From Lithobates sylvaticus (taxonomy: Eukaryota > Chordata > Amphibia > Anura > Ranidae): a stretch of 64,000 nt of DNA. The notes under the pieces were generated by a model, which saw nothing but the letters and a program-made list of their open reading frames with translations, did not search any database and had not been told where the DNA came from. Shown here in pieces: positions 33,401 through 46,180 of this stretch. Position numbers and translations under genes: made by a program. Positions within the stretch are counted from its first letter, which is position 1, and each line of letters starts with the position of its first letter. The stretch is taken from assembly GCA_028564925.1 (NCBI GenBank), contig CM053030.1:273245492-273309491 (forward strand). Reading direction: 5' to 3'.

Positions 33401-33865
33401 TCCTCCAGGATCCCCACTAAGTGGGCAGCAAAGGATAAAACCTAATTTTCAGACAGAACTGGAGCAACCCCTCAGGTTGCCCTATCATTTAGCTGGTCCT
33501 CACTCACCTTGAAATTGTGGATAAGCGTCTCTCTCACCGTTGAACCCTCCACGCTGTACTGCTATAGTGTGCAAATCACACGGTATTATCTCAGGTTCTC
33601 ACGTTGCTTTTCAGTTTTCCTTTATTATTCACTGTATTATGTTTGTAACGGTACTTACCAACTAAGAATATAACGCCTCTATATCAGTCTTGCTAGTGAT
33701 ATAGTAGTCTCAATTTAACTTTCTCTCTGTTTTTGTTTTATATTTGCTAACTGCGACTAAAGGTAAACGCTCTATACACCTTATAGTGTGTAACTAACCA
33801 TCACATTCCTCCCCACAGGATACAATCAACCTCAGTACCACCTTGACACCTGCTACTTATTTCTC

Positions 33866-35043
33866 ATGGCACTCAAAATTACCTCTCTTAACGCCAAATG
33901 CCTAAATAGCCCGTTCAAGAGATCCCTCTTATGGAGGGAAGCAATTTCTCAACGCTCTGACATACTCTGCATTCAAGAAACGCACCTCTCATCTACTGAC
34001 CCGCCACGGTGTACACACAAATCCTACCCACATATCTTTCACTCTCATGCTGACAAAAAGGTGAGAGGTGTAATGATAGCAGTACGCTCCACAGTCTCAC
34101 TCTCAATCTCCAACATAGAGTACGACCCCGCAGGCAGATACCTTATACTTTCAGCGCACTTCAACAACAAACCTTTAGTGATTGTTAATTTGTATGCCCC
34201 AAATACTCACCGAAAATCCTTTTTTAAATCCATTCTGACCAAAATACAACACTGCCCGAGAGATCAAATTATCTTATGTGGTGACTTTAATGAGATACTA
34301 GATCACTCTCTCGACTCTTCCACACCACGTTGGAGACGGTCTACTACCCTCTCCTCCTTGACGCGCTTAGAAGATTTCTACGACCCTTGGAGGTATCAAC
34401 ATGGTACTGAGAGAGATTTCACTTTTTACTCCACTGCTCAAAGAAATTATTCTAGGATCGACCTGTTCCTGACCTCCAAAGTACTGCTTCAGTCCATTAC
34501 CTCCTCAACTATTGGAGTTATATTATGGTCTGACCATGCCCCTATCTCAGTTGTCCTTAACCTTTCTCCCTCCATCTCATCACATACATTATGATGACTA
34601 AATGCCACCTTAATTAGTACCAAGGATAATAGGGAACTGGTCGGGTCCACAATAGATGACCACTTTACTTTGAACAAACTCTCCGTCTCCAATGACACCA
34701 CACTCTGGAATGCCCATAAATCGGTCATCAGGGTACATTACTAAGACTAGGAGCACAGGAGAAGAAAAAATGCACTGCAACCCTTAACTCCTTCCTAGAC
34801 AACATAAAGACCCTAGAAAGAAGCAATATGCAAACACCTTCAGTAGCCACCCGAGAAGAACTCGGTAAACTCCGATCTGAGCTGAGCACTTATTTGCAAA
34901 ACAGACACGAGTTCTACATTAGGAAACTAAGACTCACCTGGTACTCCCAGGTAAATAAAACGGGGAAAGCTCTATCACAACAATACAAACGCAAGTCAGC
35001 CCAATCCGCAATCCCATACCTCGAGGACTCCAATGGCGACAGA
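33866..35043 (+). pseudogene. LINE ORF2: AP-like endonuclease
   Basis: ATG at 33866 (MALKITSLNAKCLN). The 242-codon frame holds the full endonuclease: IQETHLS, VNLYAPNTH, LCGDFNEILDH, RDFTFYST with YSRIDLFL, and WSDHAPISVVL, where the last His is catalytic. This is the best-preserved endonuclease in the window. A stop at 34592 ends it; the downstream linker (RLNATLISTK..., then QTPSVATREELGKLRSEL, 34828 on) is frameshifted and is broken at 35044 by the MITE in DSNGDRL-TNPKD. Confidence 0.85.
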
Positions 35044-35047
35044 TTAA

Positions 35048-36043
35048 CCGCTTCCCGACCGCATAACGCCGATATACGTCGGCAAAATGGCACGGGCAGG
35101 CAAAATCACGTACCTGTACGTGATCGTGCATGTGCCTCCCTGTGGGTCGCACGCGCACCGCCAGCGGCGCGCTCGCGACCCGGTCAGGAGCTCCGTGACC
35201 CCGGCCGCGGGACCAGCGGACCCGATCGCCGCTGGTGTCCCGCGATCGGGTTACGGAGCTGAAGAACGGGGAGAGGTATGTGTAAACAAACCTCTCCCCG
35301 CGCTTCCTACTCTGCCTGTCATTGATCGGCTGTTCCCTGTCATCGGGAAAGCCGATCAATGACGTCAGACGTACAGCCACGCCCCCCTACTGTAAAAAAA
35401 ACACAACACGTCACACTGACTCCTCCCCGCCCCCTAGTGGTTAACTCCTTCACTGCCACTGTCATTTACATAGGAATCAGTGCTATTTAAATAGCACTGA
35501 TTTCTGTATAAATGACAAATGTCCCAAAAATGTGTCAAAAATGTCCGATGTGTCCGCCATAATGTCGCAGTCACAATAAAAATCGCTGATCGCCGCCATT
35601 ACTAGTAAAAAAAAAAAAATATTAATAAAAATGCTATAAAACTATCCCCTATTTGTAAACGCTATAACTTTTGCGCAAACCAATCAATAATCGCTAAATG
35701 CGATTTTTTTTTACCAAAAATATGTCGAAGAATACGTATCGGCCTAAACTGAGAAAAAAAAAAATTATATATTTTTTGGGGATATTTCTTATAGCAAAAA
35801 GTAAAAAATATTGCATTTTTTTCAAAATCGTCGCTCTATTTTTGTTTATAGCGCAAAAAATAAAAACCGCAGGGGCGATCAAATACCACCAAAAGAAAGC
35901 TCTATTTGTGGGAAAAAAAGGACGCCAATTTTGTTTTGGAGCCATGTCGCACGACCGCGCAATTGTCAGTTAAATCAACGCAGTGCCGAATCGCAAAAAG
36001 GGGCCTGGTCCTTTGGCTGCCAATTGGTCTGGGGCTGAAGTGG
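35048..36043 (+). mobile_element. TTAA-flanked MITE (piggyBac-like), copy 2, complete
   Basis: 996 bp between TTAA at 35044-35047 and TTAA at 36044-36047. Ends: CCGCTTCCCGACCGC and GGGGCTGAAGTGG. It interrupts LINE ORF2 between GDRL and TNPKDIANCFSSFYHK; with one TTAA removed the LINE frame is continuous at that point. The left ~350 bp are GC-rich with self-complementary stretches, the rest AT-rich. No transposase. Confidence 0.9.
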
Positions 36044-36047
36044 TTAA

Positions 36048-38330
36048 CTAACCCCAAAGATATAGCTAACTGTTTTAGCTCATTTTACCATAAACTATAT
36101 AATCTAAAAAACTCACCTACTGATTCACGACCTACTGATATTAATATTCAGAACTTTCTCTCCGACCTGAGCCTCCCCTCCTTGACCCCCTCTCAGAATG
36201 CAGACTTAGCTCTACCCTTCTCGATTCAGGAAATCTGAAGCGCCATTAAATCACTGCCACTACACAAAGCCCCAGGCCCGGGTGGCTTCGGAAATTAATA
36301 TTACAAAACTTACTGTGAACAACTGACCCCACACTTTTGCAACTCAATTAACAGATTCCTCACTACCGGGGAAATCCCAACAGAATCCTTAGAAGCCACG
36401 ATCTCCACCATCCATAAACCAGGTAAATCCCCACATGACCCAGCTAACTATTGCCCCATTTCACTTCTCAACACCGACTTAAAAATCTATGCAAAGTTGC
36501 TGGCCACAGGACTATCACAACACATGACCCACCTCATACACCCAGACCAGGTAGGATTCATCCCCCAATGCCAGGCCTCAGATGGTACTCGCAGGATTAT
36601 AGACCTTAGCCACTGGGCAGAACATCAAACGCCTTCTCTGCTGAACTCCCTAGACGCAGAGAAGGCGTTTGATAGAGTACACTGGCAGTATTGCAGAAAT
36701 TCGGTTTAGAAGGTGACTTCCTGAACGCCATACTGGGACTATATTCTTCACCTAGTGCTAAAGTTCGAACCTTGTGCATCCTCTTCGACTCCTTTACAAT
36801 CTCCAACGGTACACGTCAGGGGTGTCCATTATCACCCGCGATCTTTGCGTTAGTAATGGAGCCCCTTGCTCAGACCATCCGCACAAATCCCCTTATTTCC
36901 GGCATCACAGTAGGTGACTCTTGCCACAAAATAGACCTCTATGCAGACGATGTGATAATAGCACTCATTGACCCAGTTAACTCTCTCCCCATCTTATGGC
37001 AACTCCTCAATAATTTCAGTGAAATCTCACTGTATAAATTAAACCACTCCAAGTCCTCCATGCTCGGCATTTGCATACCCCCCGCACTCAAATCGGAGAT
37101 CTCCAGAGTCTCCCCCTTCTCCTGGGCTCCTGGTTCTTCTATGACATACCTGGGCATTCAATTGGTGACTCCCTCTTCCTTAATGCTCCGTAGCAACCTT
37201 ACCTCCCTACATCAGAAACTAAACACCATAACCTTAGCTATGTCCTCCATCAAAGCTTCATGGGCCGGAAGAATAGCCCTGACTAAAATGTTCCTTCTCC
37301 CACATGTTCTGTGCTGCTTTAGGACACTCCCGCTACCAATACTCTCCGTGAACTATCCAAACTCCAATGTGTCCTCGACTCCTTTATCTGGGCAGCCTGT
37401 AAACCTTGTTTAAAAACCACAACGCTGTGTGCCCCCACCACCAATGGAGGGATGGGTGCACCCAATGTCAGACGGTATTACAAAGCCACTGTCTTAGAAC
37501 AAGGGAAGCAATGGTGGACACCACACCTGAACACTAGGTGACACCAAATTGAATCAACAGCTTTACTTACTACCCCAAGATTGATACTATCAGCGACTTG
37601 GATGAATCATTACATCACATGTTCATATCTTCCCACAGTGAATGCCTGTATAACACAATGGAGTGCTATAAGCCGCACCCACCAAGGAATTTATGGGGAC
37701 ACTTTAAAAAATCTACCAATCCTAGCATTGCAGCTCTTGTCTTCGAACCTCTCTATTCATCACTGGTTCGAAGCTGGGATCAAAACCATTGGAGACCTGT
37801 ACCTCCAATCAAACCTCAAAACCTACCAACATCTAACAACGAAATTTGGCATATCAAATAAGGACTTTTACATCTACCTCCGGATCCGACATATACTCTC
37901 AAAGATACCGACCTCTTCTGAAAATACCTCCAAGGGTCTATTCACTTACTATAACATCCCGACTAACAAACTCAAAGGAATTTCCTACATCTACGCTCTC
38001 CTCTCTAGACCAACATCTATGCATAAACCAATGACTGTAACCTACTGGGAAACAAAATTACAATCCTCCTTTCCTATGGAGGACTGGCACTGTGCTCTCA
38101 ACACCCCTTTCACTATCTCCAAAAATGTATCCCACTGGGAAACTCTTATGAAAATCTTCCACAAATGGTATTATACACCCGTCAGACTGGCAACCATCTT
38201 TCCCACCTAATCTCCAAAGTGCTGGAGAAACTCTAATGAAATAGGGGACATATTTCACATCTGGTGGGACTGTCCAATTATAACTATGTTCTGGAAACAA
38301 GTACTGCCAGCTTGCCACTTATACACCATA
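36048..38330 (+). pseudogene. LINE ORF2: reverse transcriptase and C-terminus
   Basis: Motifs in order: LHKAPGPGGFGN (about 36262), YCPISLLNTDLKIYAKLL (36450-36500), HPDQVGFIPQ, DAEKAFDRVHWQY (36652-36690). A frame change follows, then LQKFGLEGDFL, GTRQGCPLSPAIFALVMEPL and LYADDVIIAL (about 36940-36970, catalytic YADD), and the thumb to 37413. The frame at 37581-38210 holds the connector. The C-terminal NSNEIGDIFHIWWDCPI (about 38226-38280) is read in a further frame. At least three breaks. Confidence 0.85.
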
Positions 38331-41131
38331 TTTTAATTGCAGCACGCCTAGTTCTTGCTCGAGCCTGGTAAAACCCACTTCCTCCAACCATTGAAGCTCT
38401 TATCAACACACTCAATGACCACTGTCATATGGAATATCTCTTTTCCAAAACGAATCTGACAGAACATAGATTCAGCAAGCATTGGTCACCTTGGTTTGCG
38501 CACCCAAGCAGTTTAAAACTAGCTTAAACAACTTAGGACTTCAACCCAGACTGAACAGAGCCAGAAGTGTGAGTCCACTAATTGTTTCTTCTCCCTTTCT
38601 CCTCTATGCTTTTCACTATCGATCCATAAGATATGCCTGGATGTATAACACTAGCCATGTACCACATATTGATGCCGAATATAGACATCCCCCTAATTCT
38701 TCTCTTTTCACTATTTACGTAGCCCTACCCCCTCCCCAGTATTAAAAAATTAAACCTTTAATCCCTCGGAAGCCTATCAGACCAATGTTATATACCATTC
38801 ATACCACCTGTTGTGCTACCGTGCCTCTAGGAGTTTGATGGGGAGGGGAAAGAAGTGGTGCCACGCCCCCCCAAGACACAGTTTGCTCCCTCTGGGGTGT
38901 CTGGGGAGGTCGAGATACTACCGAAGGCCCCCGGGTTCTCTGTCACATGACCTACAGCTATACGCAATGGTTTTTGCATTTTCCTGCACTTAGTTTTCGC
39001 AATATGATTGTTGTCTTGAATAGACCTGTAATCATTATTTTGACTATTCTTGTACTTCAATAACCTTACAGATACCAATGTTCATCGTTTGTATGTTATT
39101 TTGATAAATTTCAATAAAATCTTTGAAATAAAAAAAAAATATCACTTTAATATCACTTTAACAAGGGGACCCCCAGATCCTGAATTGCTAACGGGTACAT
39201 TGTACCTCTACCATTTCACAAAAAAAGTGTAAAAAATAGTAAAAAATACATAAATGGGTGACTCCGCCTTCCTCTGATGTCGCATGCTGTCAGAGGGGGG
39301 GGGGGCCACCCGTTTACGTCACCGGGTGGCCCCGCCCTCAGCTATATAACAGCTGTCACCGAGAAGAAGCGTCACTCGGCGGGAGCCTCCCATGAAGGTG
39401 GAGCAGTTGCTACTTTTTTTTTCTTTTTTCAGTCCGTCAGGCGGCGTGAGATGGATCTACATCGCAGGACATTTTTATTTTTTAATAAAGGACTTGTCCC
39501 AAAGTGTCTCCTGTCTTTTTTACTATTTTTGACACTTTGTTTGTGAAATGGTAAGGGTACAATGTACCCGTTACCAATTCACATAGGGGGAGGCTGGGGT
39601 CTGGGGGTCCCCTTGTTAAAGGGGGCTTCCAGATTCTTATAAGCCCCCCGCCCGTAGACCCCCACAACCACCAGGCAATGGTTGTGGGGATGTGACCCTT
39701 GTCCCCATCAACATGGGGACAAGATGCTTTGGGGGCTACTCCAAAGCACCCTCCCCATGTTAAGGGCATGTGGCCTGGTACGGTTAAGGAGGGGGGGGCG
39801 CTCTCTCATCCCCCCTCTTTTCCTGCGGCCTGCCAGGTTGCGTGTGTTCGGATAAGGGTCTGGTATGGATTTTGGGGGAGCCCTATGCCATTTTTTTTAA
39901 ATTTGGCACAGGGTTCCCCCCAAAATCCCTACCAGACCTGAAGGGCCTGGTAGGAATTTTGGGGGACCCCCACGCAATTTAAAAAAAAAAAATTGGTTTG
40001 GGGTTTCCATTAACCACTTAAGCCCCAGACTATTTTGCTGGCCAAAGACCAGAGCACTTTTTGCGATTCGGTACTGCGTTGCTTTAAGTGACTATTGCGC
40101 GGTCGTGCAACATGGCTCCCAAACAAAATTGACAACAAATAGAGCTTTCTTTTGGTGCTATTTGATCAACTCCACTGTTTTTATTTTTTGCACTATAAAC
40201 AAAAATAGAACGACAATTTTGAAAAAAAAAAACATTATTTTTTACTTTTGGCTATAATAAATATCCCCAAAAAATATATAAAAAAATTTTTTTTTTCCTC
40301 AGTTTAGGCCGAAAGGTATACCTTTACATATTTTTGGTAAAAAAAAAAGTTTATTGATTGGTTTGCGCAAAAGTTATAGCGTCTACAAAATAGGGGTTAG
40401 TTTTATGGCATTTTTTATTAATAATTTTTTTTTTTACTAGAAATGGCAGCGATCTGCGATTTTTATCGTGACTGCGACATTATGGCGGACACATCGGACA
40501 ATTTTGACACATTTTTGGGACTATTGTCATTTTTACAGCGATCAGTGCTAATTGCAATTGCATTGATTACTGTAAAAATGACACTGGTGGTGAAGGGGTT
40601 AACCACTAGTGGGCTAGGGAGTTAAGTTTGTCCTGGGAAGTGATTCTAAGAGTTAGGGGGTATGGCTACGAATGACACTTCACTGATCATAGCTCCTGAT
40701 CACAGGGAGCTATGATCAGTGACAGTGTCACTAGGCAGAACGGGGAGATGCTTGTTTACATTACCATATCCCCATTCTTCAGCTCCGTGAGGCGATCGTG
40801 GGTATCCCCGCAGCGATCGAGTCCGTGGGACCCACGATCCTACTAACAGAGCTCCCGGCAGGGTTGCGCGTGCGCCACCGGCGTGCACGTGACCACACAA
40901 TTCAAAGGGATGTACCTTTACGCCCATTTGCCCAGCTGTGCCATTCTGCCAACGTACAGTGGGGATCGAAAGTTTGGGCACCCCAGGTAAAAATGTGTAT
41001 TAATGTGCATAACGAAGCCAAAAAAATGGCATCTGCAAAAGTTTGGGCACCCTGCAGAATTTATAGCATGCACTGCCCCCTTTGCAAAGCTGAGACCTGG
41101 CCAGATGGCCCTTGCCCCAACAATCAGCACC

Positions 41132-42125
41132 ATGGGTTCTTCTAAGCAGTTGTCTAGAAAACTGAAACTGAAAATAGTTGACACTCACAAAGCTGGGGAA
41201 GGCTATAAGAAGATAGCAAAGCGTTTTCAGATGTCAATATCCTCTGTTCGGAATGTAATTAAGAAATGGCAGTCATCAGGAACAGTGGAAGTTAAAGCAA
41301 GATCTGGAAGACCTAGAAAAATATCAGACAGAACAGCTCGCAGGATTGTGAGAAAAGAAATTCAAAACCCACGTTTGACTGCACAATCCCTCCAGAAAGA
41401 TCTGGCAGACACTGGAGTTGTGGTACACTATTCCACTATAAAGAGATTCTTGTACAAATACGGTCTTCATGGATGAGTCATCAGAAGAAAACCTCTTCTA
41501 CGTCCTCACCATAAAAATCAGCGTTTGAACTTTGCAAATGAACATATAGACAAGCCTGAGGCATTTTGGAAACAAGTTCTGTGGACCGATGAGGTTAAAA
41601 TAGAACTTTTTGGCTGGAATGAGCAAAGGTACGTTTGGAGAAGAATGGGCACAGAATTTAATGAAAATAACCTCTGTCCAACTGTTAAGCATGGGGGTGG
41701 ATCAATCATGCTTTGGGGTTGTATTGCAGTCAGTGGCACAGGGAACATTTCATGAGTAGAAGGAAAAATTTCAGCAATTTTGGATGGTAACTTGATGCCA
41801 TCTGTGAAAAAGCTGAAGTTAAAGAGAGATGGCTTCTACAAATGGATAATGATCCTAAACAGACCTCAAAATCCACGGGGGACTACATCAAGAGGCGTAA
41901 ACTGAAGGTTTTGCCATGGCCTTCACAATCTCCTGACCTCAACATTATTGAAAATCTATGGATAGACCTTAAAAGAGCAGTGCGTGACAGACAGCCCAGA
42001 AATCTCAAAGAACTGGAAGACTTTTGTAAGGAAGTATGGGCAAAGATACCTCAAACAAAAATTGAAAGACTCTTGGCTGGCTACAAAAAGCGTTTACAAG
42101 CTGTGATACTTGCCAAAGGGGGCAG
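41132..42125 (+). pseudogene. Tc1 transposase, family C, nearly complete
   Basis: Start at the ATG at 41132 (MGSSKQLSRKLKLKIVDTH). Helix-turn-helix motifs: GEGYKKIAKRFQMSISSVRNVIK and ARSGRPRKISDRTAR. An in-frame TGA at 41474 (where the family has Trp) comes before RRKPLLRPHHKNQRLNF. Then comes the DD34E core: WTDEVKIELFG (first Asp), a second TGA near 41753, a frame change before 41842, MDNDPKQTSKS (second Asp) and SPDLNIIENLW (Glu). Length is about the usual 340 residues. Two stops and one shift make it inactive. Confidence 0.9.
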
Positions 42126-42164
42126 TACAAGATATTTACTCTGCAGGGTGCCCAAACTACGGGG

Positions 42165-43930
42165 GAGGTGAGTACAAACACATGAGATCGACCAATTTTC
42201 AGCTTTCGGTGCTCTCAGACTTGAATGACAAACTTGGGGAATTTTTGCTATCTGGCTATTGGAAAGACATATGCTGGGCTAAAACGGCGTGTGAAAGGAC
42301 AGTGGTCCCAACAGAAAGGCACATCTCTGTTTCCAGTGCGTGGTGAATTAAATATTTGTCGCTGTTTTTAAATTTTCACTCGGATGGTGGAAATTTTTTC
42401 GGCTACAACAACGTTCCTTATCACATCTCGCTACCAAAGAGTATATATGAGGTGAGAGGTTAGTGAAACTTGTTTAAAACCACTTTGACCACTGGCACTA
42501 AAACACCCTTAATAACCAGACCAATTTTCAGCTTTCGTGCTCTCTCACACTTGAATGACAATTACTCAGTCATACAACACTGTACCCATAATGAATTTTT
42601 TGTCCTTTTTTTCACACAAATAGAGCTTTCTTTTGGTGGTATTTAATCACCTCTGGGTTTTTTTATTTTTTTTGCGCTATAAAGAAAAAATGACTGAAAA
42701 TTCAGAAAAAAAATGAATTTTTCTTCATTTTTTTTTTATAAATTTAGCAAATTTGTAATTTTCTTGATAAATTTTGGCCAAAATTTATACTGCTACATAT
42801 CTTTGGTAAAAATAAGTACAAATTGGGGTATATTATTTGGTCTTTGTGAAAGTTATAGAGTCCACAAGCTATGGTGCCAATATCTGAAAATTGATCACAC
42901 CTGAAGTACTGACGGCCTATCTAATTTCTTGAGACCCTAACAAGCCATAAAAGTACAAATACCCCCCAAATGACCCCTTTTTGGAAAGAAGACATTCCAA
43001 GGTATTTGGAAAGAGGCCACAAATTAATTATCAAGATTTTTTTTAATTTTTTTTTTTTTTTATTTCACAAAATTGTCATATTAGCAGGTTATTTCTCACA
43101 CACAGCATTCATACCACAAATTACACCCCAAAACACATTCTGCTATTACTCCTGAGTACGGCGATACCACATGTGTGAGACTTTTACACAGCGTGGCCAC
43201 ATACAGAGGCCCAACATGCAGGGAGCACCATCAGGCGTTCTGGAGCACCCAGGACAATTCTGACATTTCTCTCCTACATGTAAAAATCATCATTTATTTG
43301 CTAGAAAATTACATAGAACCCCAAAACAATATATATGTTTTTTTTAGCAAAGACCCTAGAGAATACAATGGCGGTCGTTGCAACTTTTTATCTAGCACGG
43401 TACTTGCGCAGCAATTTTTCGAACGTGTTTTATTTGGAAAAAAAAAAGTTTTGTGCTTTACAAAAAACAAAACTGTAAATTTAGCCCAATGTTTTTTGCA
43501 TAATGTGAAAGATGAAGTTACGCCGAGTAAATAGATACCCAACATGTCACGCTTCAAAATTTTTGTCCCCATAGGCTTGTTTTGAGTTACAGAGGAGGTC
43601 TAGGACCAAAATTATTGTTCTCGCTCTAACATTCGCAGCGATACCTCACATGTGTGGTTTGAACACCGTTTTCATATTTTTACGTATGCGTTCGCTTCTG
43701 CGTGCGAGCACACGGGGACAGGGACGCTTTAAAAAAAAAATATATATATTTTATTGTTCATTTTACTTTATTTATTTTAGTTTGACCCTTTTTTTTCCCC
43801 CAAAAATTTTTTTGATCACTTTTATTCCTATTACAAGAATGTAAACATCCCTTGTAATAGGAATATGCATGACAGTGTGAGATATGGGGTCAATAAGACC
43901 CCACATCTGACCTCTAGGCTGGAAAGCCTG
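42165..43930 (+). mobile_element. Second TTAA-type MITE family inside the Tc1
   Basis: AT-rich non-coding DNA. 42471-43000 has the CCACTTTGACCACTGGCAC start, a CCAATTTTCAGCTTTCG block and the AATAGAGCTTTCTTTTGGTG block, the last shared with the first MITE family. 42180-42230 repeats the CCAATTTTCAGC block, so two partial copies may be joined. The far end is not recognised. No gene. Confidence 0.5.
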
Positions 43931-44140
43931 AAATATCCTGGCTTTGATCGTAGCGAGTATCGCAGGGTATTGTTTGGGTATTGCAGGGTATGGCAGAGTA
44001 AGGGTAATTGCAAGTTTTCTGTAAGAGTATCGCAGGGTATGGTAGAAGTAAGTTATCGCCGGTATGGTAGAGTATCGCCGGTATTGCAGAGTATTCGCAG
44101 AGGTATGGCAGAGCATTGTCAGGGTAATAATAGAAATAAT
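43931..44140 (+). repeat. Minisatellite of GTATNGCAGG-type units
   Basis: Degenerate short units (GTATCGCAGG, GTATTGCAGG, GTATGGCAGA, GTATCGCCGG) of 10-20 bp repeated about a dozen times just before the Tc1 right end. Confidence 0.8.
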
Positions 44141-45179
44141 GTAATTTGACAGTATGCCATTTGGAGATTTTTCCATATAATTTGTAATTTGATGCCATTT
44201 GGAGATTTTCCATCTTTCCTTGGCTTCGTTATGCACATTAATACACATTTTACCTGGGGTGCCCAAACTTTCGATCCCCACTGTATATGTACATGCGGCG
44301 GTCGGCAAGTGGTTAATATTCATACCAGACACAAAGGGCCTGGTAATGGATGGGAGGGGAACCCATGACATTTTTTTAAATGAGTTTTTTCTATATTGCC
44401 GAGACTCGACAATTCATTACAGCCGCGATCAGTTTTAAATGACTTATTTTCCTTTAGAAATTTCATTTTGCTGTGGTACTGTTCTAAACACAGGAAACTG
44501 CACCACTTTACAGGCATACTATAGACACCCCACAGGCACAACATTTAAAGGAATATTTAATTTTTATTGTTGCATTTTAAGCATTATTAAAAATCACTGC
44601 TCCCGAAAAAAAGACAATTTTTAAACCTTTTTATTTGCATTGATACATGTCCCCTGGGGCAGGACCCAGGTCCCCAAACAGCCTTTAAAATTAGCACTTT
44701 AGATTTTTCATGTTCGTTTCCCATAGACTTTAACGTTTTTTGCGTGTTCGTCCAAATTTTTTGCCTGTTCGCAAGTTCTGGTGGGAACCAAATCGGGGGG
44801 TGTTCCGCTCATGCCTAATTCCCAGTACTAGATGAGGCACATAAAATCATATCTGCTGCTAAAGATCAAAGATCTGTTCCTCTGTTACCCCTAGCAACCT
44901 CTGCTGCTACTGAGCATTCCTTACCTCCTGTAGATCAGTACCTTGCCACCAGTTATCACACTACCTCTGTATGTAATCCAGTGGAAGCTCCCCCTGCAGT
45001 ACTGTTGTCCATGGCAATGTCTCAGCCCTCTTTCCCCCAGTACTATTAATACCTTTCCATCAGCAGCACAGTCTGGTCAGCACAATGCAACTATGTGCAG
45101 GACTCCAGTATCCAACCCAAAAAGGAACAAAACTTTTCTCCTGCTCTTACAACTGCCCCTATCTATGTTGCCTGCTGAT

Positions 45180-46180
45180 GGTGTCAAGTCCCCCTCCATG
45201 CTGATGACTGCTGCCGATGCAATCCAGTCCACCTCCATGCTGATGACAGCTGCTGACGGTGCCTAGTCCTCCTCCATGCTGATGACTGCTGCCAATGGAA
45301 TCAGTCCTCCTCCATGCTGATGACTACTGCCGATGCGATCCAGTTCTCCTCCATGCTGATGACTGCTGCCGATGCGATCCAGTCCTCCTCCATGCTGATG
45401 ACTGCTGCCGATGCGATCCAGTCCTCCTCCATGCTGATGACTGCTGCTGGTGCAATCCAGTCTTCCTCCATGCTGATGACTGCTGCCGATGCGATCCAGT
45501 CCTCCTCCATGCTGGTGACTTCTGACAATGCAAACCAGTCCTCCTTCATGCTGATGACTGCTGCCAATGCGATCCAGTCCTCCTCCATGCTGGTGACTGC
45601 TGCCGATGTGATCCAGTCCTCCTCCATGCTAATGACCACTGCTTATGCGATCCAGTCCTCCTCCATGCTGATGACTGCTGCCAGTGCGATTTAGTCCTCC
45701 TCCCTGCTGATGAACGCTGCAGTTGTGATCCAGTCTTCCTCCATGCTGATGACTGCCTCTGGTGCAATCCAGTCCTCCTCCATGCGGATGACTGCTGCTG
45801 ATGTGATCCAGTCCTCCTCCATGTTGCCGTCTGCTGATGGTGTCCATGCATCCTGCATGTTGCCACCTGCTGATGTCCATGCCTTCTCCATGCTGATGTT
45901 GCCTGCTGATGGGGCCCATGACTCCTCCATGCTGATGCCGCCTGCTGATGGGGTCCATGACTTCTCTATGCTGATGCCGCCTGCTGATGTTGTCCATGCC
46001 TCCTCCATGCTGCCATCTGCTGATGGTGTCCATGCCTCCTCCATGATGCCGCTTGCCGATGGGGTCAATTCCTCCTCCATGCTGCCTCTTGCAGCTGGGG
46101 TCTATTCCTCCTCCATGCTGCCGCTTGCCGATGGAGTCCATTCCTCCTCCATGCTGCCGCTTGCCGATGGGGTTCATTCC
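45180..46180 (+). repeat. 39-bp coding tandem array (13-residue units)
   Basis: About 25 degenerate units centred on CTCCTCCATGCTGATGACTG. Being 13 codons long, it keeps its frame and encodes repeats of the form SSSMLMTAADAIQ, drifting to SSMLPLADGVHS downstream. The antisense frames also open but are artefacts of periodicity. Confidence 0.85.

Larger units (their letters stand above)
32450..39137 (+). mobile_element. Tx1/L1-type LINE, copy 3, split by a TTAA MITE
   Basis: A nearly complete but decayed element. It starts GGGCGTGGCCTGGCC at 32450 (a usual 5' end), has ORF1 (32593-33400), ORF2 (33866-38330) and a 3' UTR with a poly-A run at 39130-39138. The duplication AATATCACTTTA lies before 32450 and again at 39138-39149, the sign of target-primed insertion into the LTR. 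A 1-kb MITE sits in ORF2. Without it the LINE is about 5.7 kb. Confidence 0.9.
40957..44283 (+). mobile_element. Tc1 transposon, family C, split by further repeat DNA
   Basis: Begins CAGTGGGGATCGAAAGTTTG after TA (40955-40956) and ends with the inverted form before TA (44284-44285). TIRs are at least 28 bp and nearly perfect. The native part is 40957 to about 42164 and about 44150-44283; roughly 2 kb of other repeats (42165-44150) lie just before the right end. Transposase on +. Confidence 0.9.
40014..44312 (-). mobile_element. TTAA-flanked MITE (piggyBac-like), copy 3, split by a Tc1
   Basis: Inverted relative to the other copies. TTAA at 40010-40013 and 44313-44316, in the fold-back hAT. 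Native sequence is 40014-40956 and 44284-44312; the rest is the Tc1 insertion. The outer end CCACTTGCCGACCGCC read on - matches the family start. Confidence 0.85.
39150..44817. mobile_element. Fold-back hAT, copy 2 (truncated), with nested elements
   Basis: From about 39161 the sequence follows 7270 onward of the first fold-back hAT: ACAAGGGGACCCCCAGATCC, an inner palindrome (39161-39240 against 39530-39618), then CCTGCGGCCTGCCAGG and CATACCAGAC blocks. It resumes after the TTAA MITE at 44317 and runs to the 3' end GCTCATGCCTA at 44817. The 5' third is missing. The hAT type is inferred from the intact copy. Confidence 0.8.

Noticed and set aside
34828-35380. GC-rich 90-148 codon frames across the MITE left end
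   Set aside because: They run from decayed LINE into MITE sequence and exist in three frames; an artefact of GC-rich DNA with few stops.
45301-46177. Long antisense frames rich in SMEEDWIA or HGGG repeats
   Set aside because: They mirror the 39-bp array on the other strand and reflect its periodicity, not a second gene.
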